Origin: Saccoglossus kowalevskii
Taxonomy: Eukaryota > Hemichordata > Enteropneusta > Harrimaniidae
Direction: 5' to 3'
Assembly: GCF_000003605.2 (NCBI RefSeq)
Contig: NW_003151255.1
Location: 13,361-38,523 of the forward strand
Length of the DNA stretch: 25,163 nt
Shown here: positions 22,834-25,163 of the stretch, piece by piece
Layout of the letters: each line of letters starts with the position of its first letter
Position numbering within the stretch: position 1 is the stretch's first letter
Program-made: the position numbers and the translations under genes
Notes under the pieces: generated by a model
Told to the model about the DNA's origin: nothing
What the model saw: only the letters and a program-made list of their open reading frames with translations
Databases searched by the model: none

Positions 22834-24255
22834 CAATCATTGTTTGGGAGTGACCAACACGTCATGATGTTTTCATTATATGACCATTATATAGTATATG
22901 TTTTCCCAATGTTCAGGTGCTTTGGAAATGGATGCCTGTGAGGTTCAGGCGATATTTAGACTTAATTACTGGGAGTATTTTATCCACAACATTTCGTAGA
23001 ATGTTCAGATCACGGACATCCAATTTCGTTTGTATCATGGCTGAGTTGAAATAAATTCAATCGTCTGTAGCAGCAACGATTTAGTATTCTTTTCGTCGAT
23101 TTTGTTTGGGATACAATGTTTTCCACGTTGTCTGTTTACTGCAAGCGACCGACATTCGAATTTTTGACTCGACCTAAAAAACGATGACCGAGCATTAAGA
23201 ACAATTTCAATGATCAGTCGATGCGGGGGGAGGGGTCATCTGCTTGAAGATGAAACAATACGTAATGCAAGAAAAAGGTTGCAGCTACTGTGACTTTAAT
23301 ATTTCCCTTTAATATTTGCAATATACGTATGTATGTTGATGATGGGCCGATATATTTGATTTACGTATGCCATGACCCACCAGATGTCATCGCCCAAATC
23401 ACCAAAACCACGAGCCCTTCACTGTCTTAAGTTATTTTTTTTTTATCTGCGACAAACAGTTCTTGAATAAATCCAAGTATTATGGAAAAAATTAAATTAT
23501 AAAGACAAAGACGAATCTTTTTGAAGATGCTAACGTTATGTATTTTAAATTAAATGTGTATGTTGCTGTGTGCAATGTTATTACGTGTGTTTATTATTAT
23601 AATTTATTACCTAATACTATATGTACGCCACCACCACAATCAAATTGGCATTTGTGACTAATGCTTTTTTTCAGTAAAACTTGTCCCACACTGTAAAACT
23701 AGTCATATTGAAAAAAATATGTTTTCGTCCATGTTACATCTCTAAATTATTTAATCATCAATGTGTCTATAACCATGGTGATACAGGCAGTGTGCTACAG
23801 TTTTGTATATTTTGCTCAATATTTGTGTACAATTTAAAAAAAAAAAGACATTGGGCCAAATGTAAACTACGCCCTCTTCAGGTCATTTCCAGCAATACTT
23901 GTGTTTTTTCATTATTGTTATTATTATTATAATATAAAAAAGACAACGCTACCATCACAAATTGTTGTTTATATTATTTTGTCGAAATATTGACACTATT
24001 TCGATTATTTATTTTGTAAACTAAGTTTCTATTTCTATATTAAACAAAATGTGAAATGTAATGTGCTTTGGTTGTTGCTACTGTTATCAAACTGTCGGTG
24101 GCGCTGTCGAAAACTGTTTACTCTCGTACAATTCATCTCTGCGAGGGCGCATAATATGAAAAACGTGAATTTTCAAACCTTTCAAAAACAATCATGGTGA
24201 ATGTGACAAAATGTTTTGTGTGTATCCAACAGATCATTTTCAGTATCACGTTATA
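22834..24255. other. 3' UTR and downstream flank of the FAM124-like gene
   Basis: AT-rich, with falling CpG from about 23280 to 24060. It contains two AATAAA signals (23050, 23466), a GGGGGGAGGGG run near 23225 and an ATT repeat near 23915-23932. No exon was recognised. Confidence 0.5.
23050..23055 (+). terminator. First AATAAA polyadenylation signal after the FAM124-like stop
   Basis: This AATAAA is the first canonical signal that I see downstream of either candidate stop (22730 or 22833). A T/GT-rich stretch follows at about 23085-23110. A second AATAAA lies at 23466-23471. Either could end the transcript, and no cDNA evidence is available. Confidence 0.4.
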
Positions 24256-24583
24256 CCTCGGGGGCGAAGCTACGTCACAAGACGTTCCACGTTGCTACGA
24301 CGCGCACCACTGTACATGCATTTCTATGGGCTCTGTGCGCGCTGCTGTGCAACGCTGGTCGAGCCGGTGAAAATTAGAGAAAATAACACAAACTCAACTT
24401 TGAAGTAATCCTGAACAACCAAATTTATACATGTTACACACATAGGGCAAATCTTGTTACACTGTTCAGGGGAGTCTCAACAATCATCCCAAAGTACCGT
24501 TTTCTGCGAGTTTTGGGCCTTTGTTTTCACCGCGAGCGTTGCCAGGCGGTGAAAATGCCCGGATGTCCGCCTCCGAGGATAGC
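24256..24583 (+). repeat. Copy A of a 328-base interspersed or tandem repeat
   Basis: It is nearly identical to 24784-25112. Both begin CCTCGGGGGCG, pass through GCTACGTCACAAGACG and CTGTACATGCATTTCTATGG, and end CCGAGGATAGC. The two copies do not keep the same open reading frame: copy A is read open in a different frame from copy B and stops at 24408. It therefore looks non-coding. Near its end, TTTTCACCGC and GCGGTGAAAA form a perfect 10-base inverted repeat. It also carries a CRE-like TACGTCAC. Confidence 0.85.
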
Positions 24584-24783
24584 CACTGGTGCAATAATTA
24601 CGTACCAACTAAACTTGTCCTCCAAATGTAAATCGACCATACCACTGTGTGACAGATGAACATTTGATTTGAAACTAGCGCAAATGATTTATTGATGTAC
24701 GCCATTCTTGAGTGATTACAGACTCAAGTTAACTGTTGAGGGCGCTATCATGATATATTGTTGGGATGAGTTTTACAGAGAAT
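24584..24783. other. Spacer between the two 328-base repeats
   Basis: About 200 bases that do not clearly match the sequence left of copy A. The two share only a short GAGGGCGC(A/T)AT-like patch (near 24144 and 24738). That makes a simple tandem duplication of a longer unit less likely, or old. Confidence 0.5.
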
Positions 24784-25112
24784 CCTCGGGGGCGGAGCTA
24801 CGTCACAAGACGTTCCACGTTGCTACGACGCGCACCACTGTACATGCATTTCTATGGGCTCTGTGCGCGCTGCTGTGGAACGACGGTCGAGTCGGTGAAA
24901 ATTCGAGAAAACAACACAAACTCAACTTTGAAGTAATCCCGAACAACCAAATTTATATATGTTACATACGTAGGGCTAATCGTGTTACACTGTTCAGAAG
25001 AGTCTCAACAATCATCCCAAAGTATCGTTTTCTGCGAGTTTTGGGCCTTTGTTTTCACCGCCGCGGGTTGCCAGGAGGTGAAAATGCCCGGATGTCCACC
25101 CCCGAGGATAGC
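24784..25112 (+). repeat. Copy B of the 328-base repeat
   Basis: This is the partner of copy A, offset by 528-529 bases, with mostly point differences and one net base of length change. One arm of the terminal hairpin has changed here (GAGGTGAAAA instead of GCGGTGAAAA). A 146-codon open frame (24708-25148) spans this copy, but it starts in the spacer and is disrupted in copy A, so I do not regard it as a gene. The window ends 51 bases after the repeat. Confidence 0.85.
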
Positions 25113-25163
25113 ACAGCCTGCCAGATACTGCTCAACCATTTTTTGTAAATCATAGATTGTGGC

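Noticed and set aside
24350-24372. B-box-like GGTCGAGCCGG in the 328-base repeat, hinting at a SINE
   Set aside because: The match is weak, and no A box or A-rich tail is seen in either copy.
24708-25148. Open frame of 146 codons on the + strand
   Set aside because: It runs from the spacer through repeat copy B. Copy A is read open in a different frame and is interrupted by a stop, so there is no coding conservation.

Overview
The window looks like animal nuclear DNA, most likely from a marine invertebrate. It is AT-rich and gene-sparse, and it carries spliced coding exons with GT/AG borders, a short terminal-inverted-repeat element, simple repeats and strongly uneven CpG content. There are no operons, ribosome binding sites, CRISPR arrays or recognisable RNA genes. 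The exact lineage cannot be read from the sequence. A hemichordate, amphioxus-like or lophotrochozoan source would all fit.

The one gene I recognise is a FAM124 family gene on the + strand. Its conserved domain lies in one large exon (21832-22730). A 41-base exon (19137-19177) joins it in frame through a phase-1 intron and supplies the Ser/Thr-rich stretch that precedes the domain in vertebrate FAM124A. Further 5' the model is less certain. An acidic first coding exon at 14701-14834 fits by phase (phase 2) and has a TATA-like/initiator-like promoter. An alternative first exon at 3362-3415, with a perfect GTAAGT donor, fits the same phase. With the 14701 start the product is 357 residues. The C-terminal tail is ambiguous: a second frame opens across the CAA repeat and runs about 100 bases past the first stop.

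Layout: 1-2280 is CpG-depleted with degenerate tandem repeats and hairpins, and may belong to the neighbouring transcription unit. 2281-12300 is mostly non-coding with scattered repeats and promoter-type motifs, notably a CRE-like/ZNF143-like/YY1-like cluster at 9556-9618 and a three-copy 17-base motif. 12300-12780 is a very CpG-rich patch with a perfect TCTCGCGAGA site. 14500-23055 is the FAM124-like gene; its introns hold a purine tract, a TTAA tract, a MITE (19879-20090) and a CRE-octamer-TATA arrangement (21398-21445). 22731-24255 is the 3' flank. 24256-25112 holds two copies of a 328-base repeat. I found no convincing previously undescribed gene system. The most interesting items are the gene model itself, its split C-terminal frame, the repeat pair and the promoter-like motif clusters.
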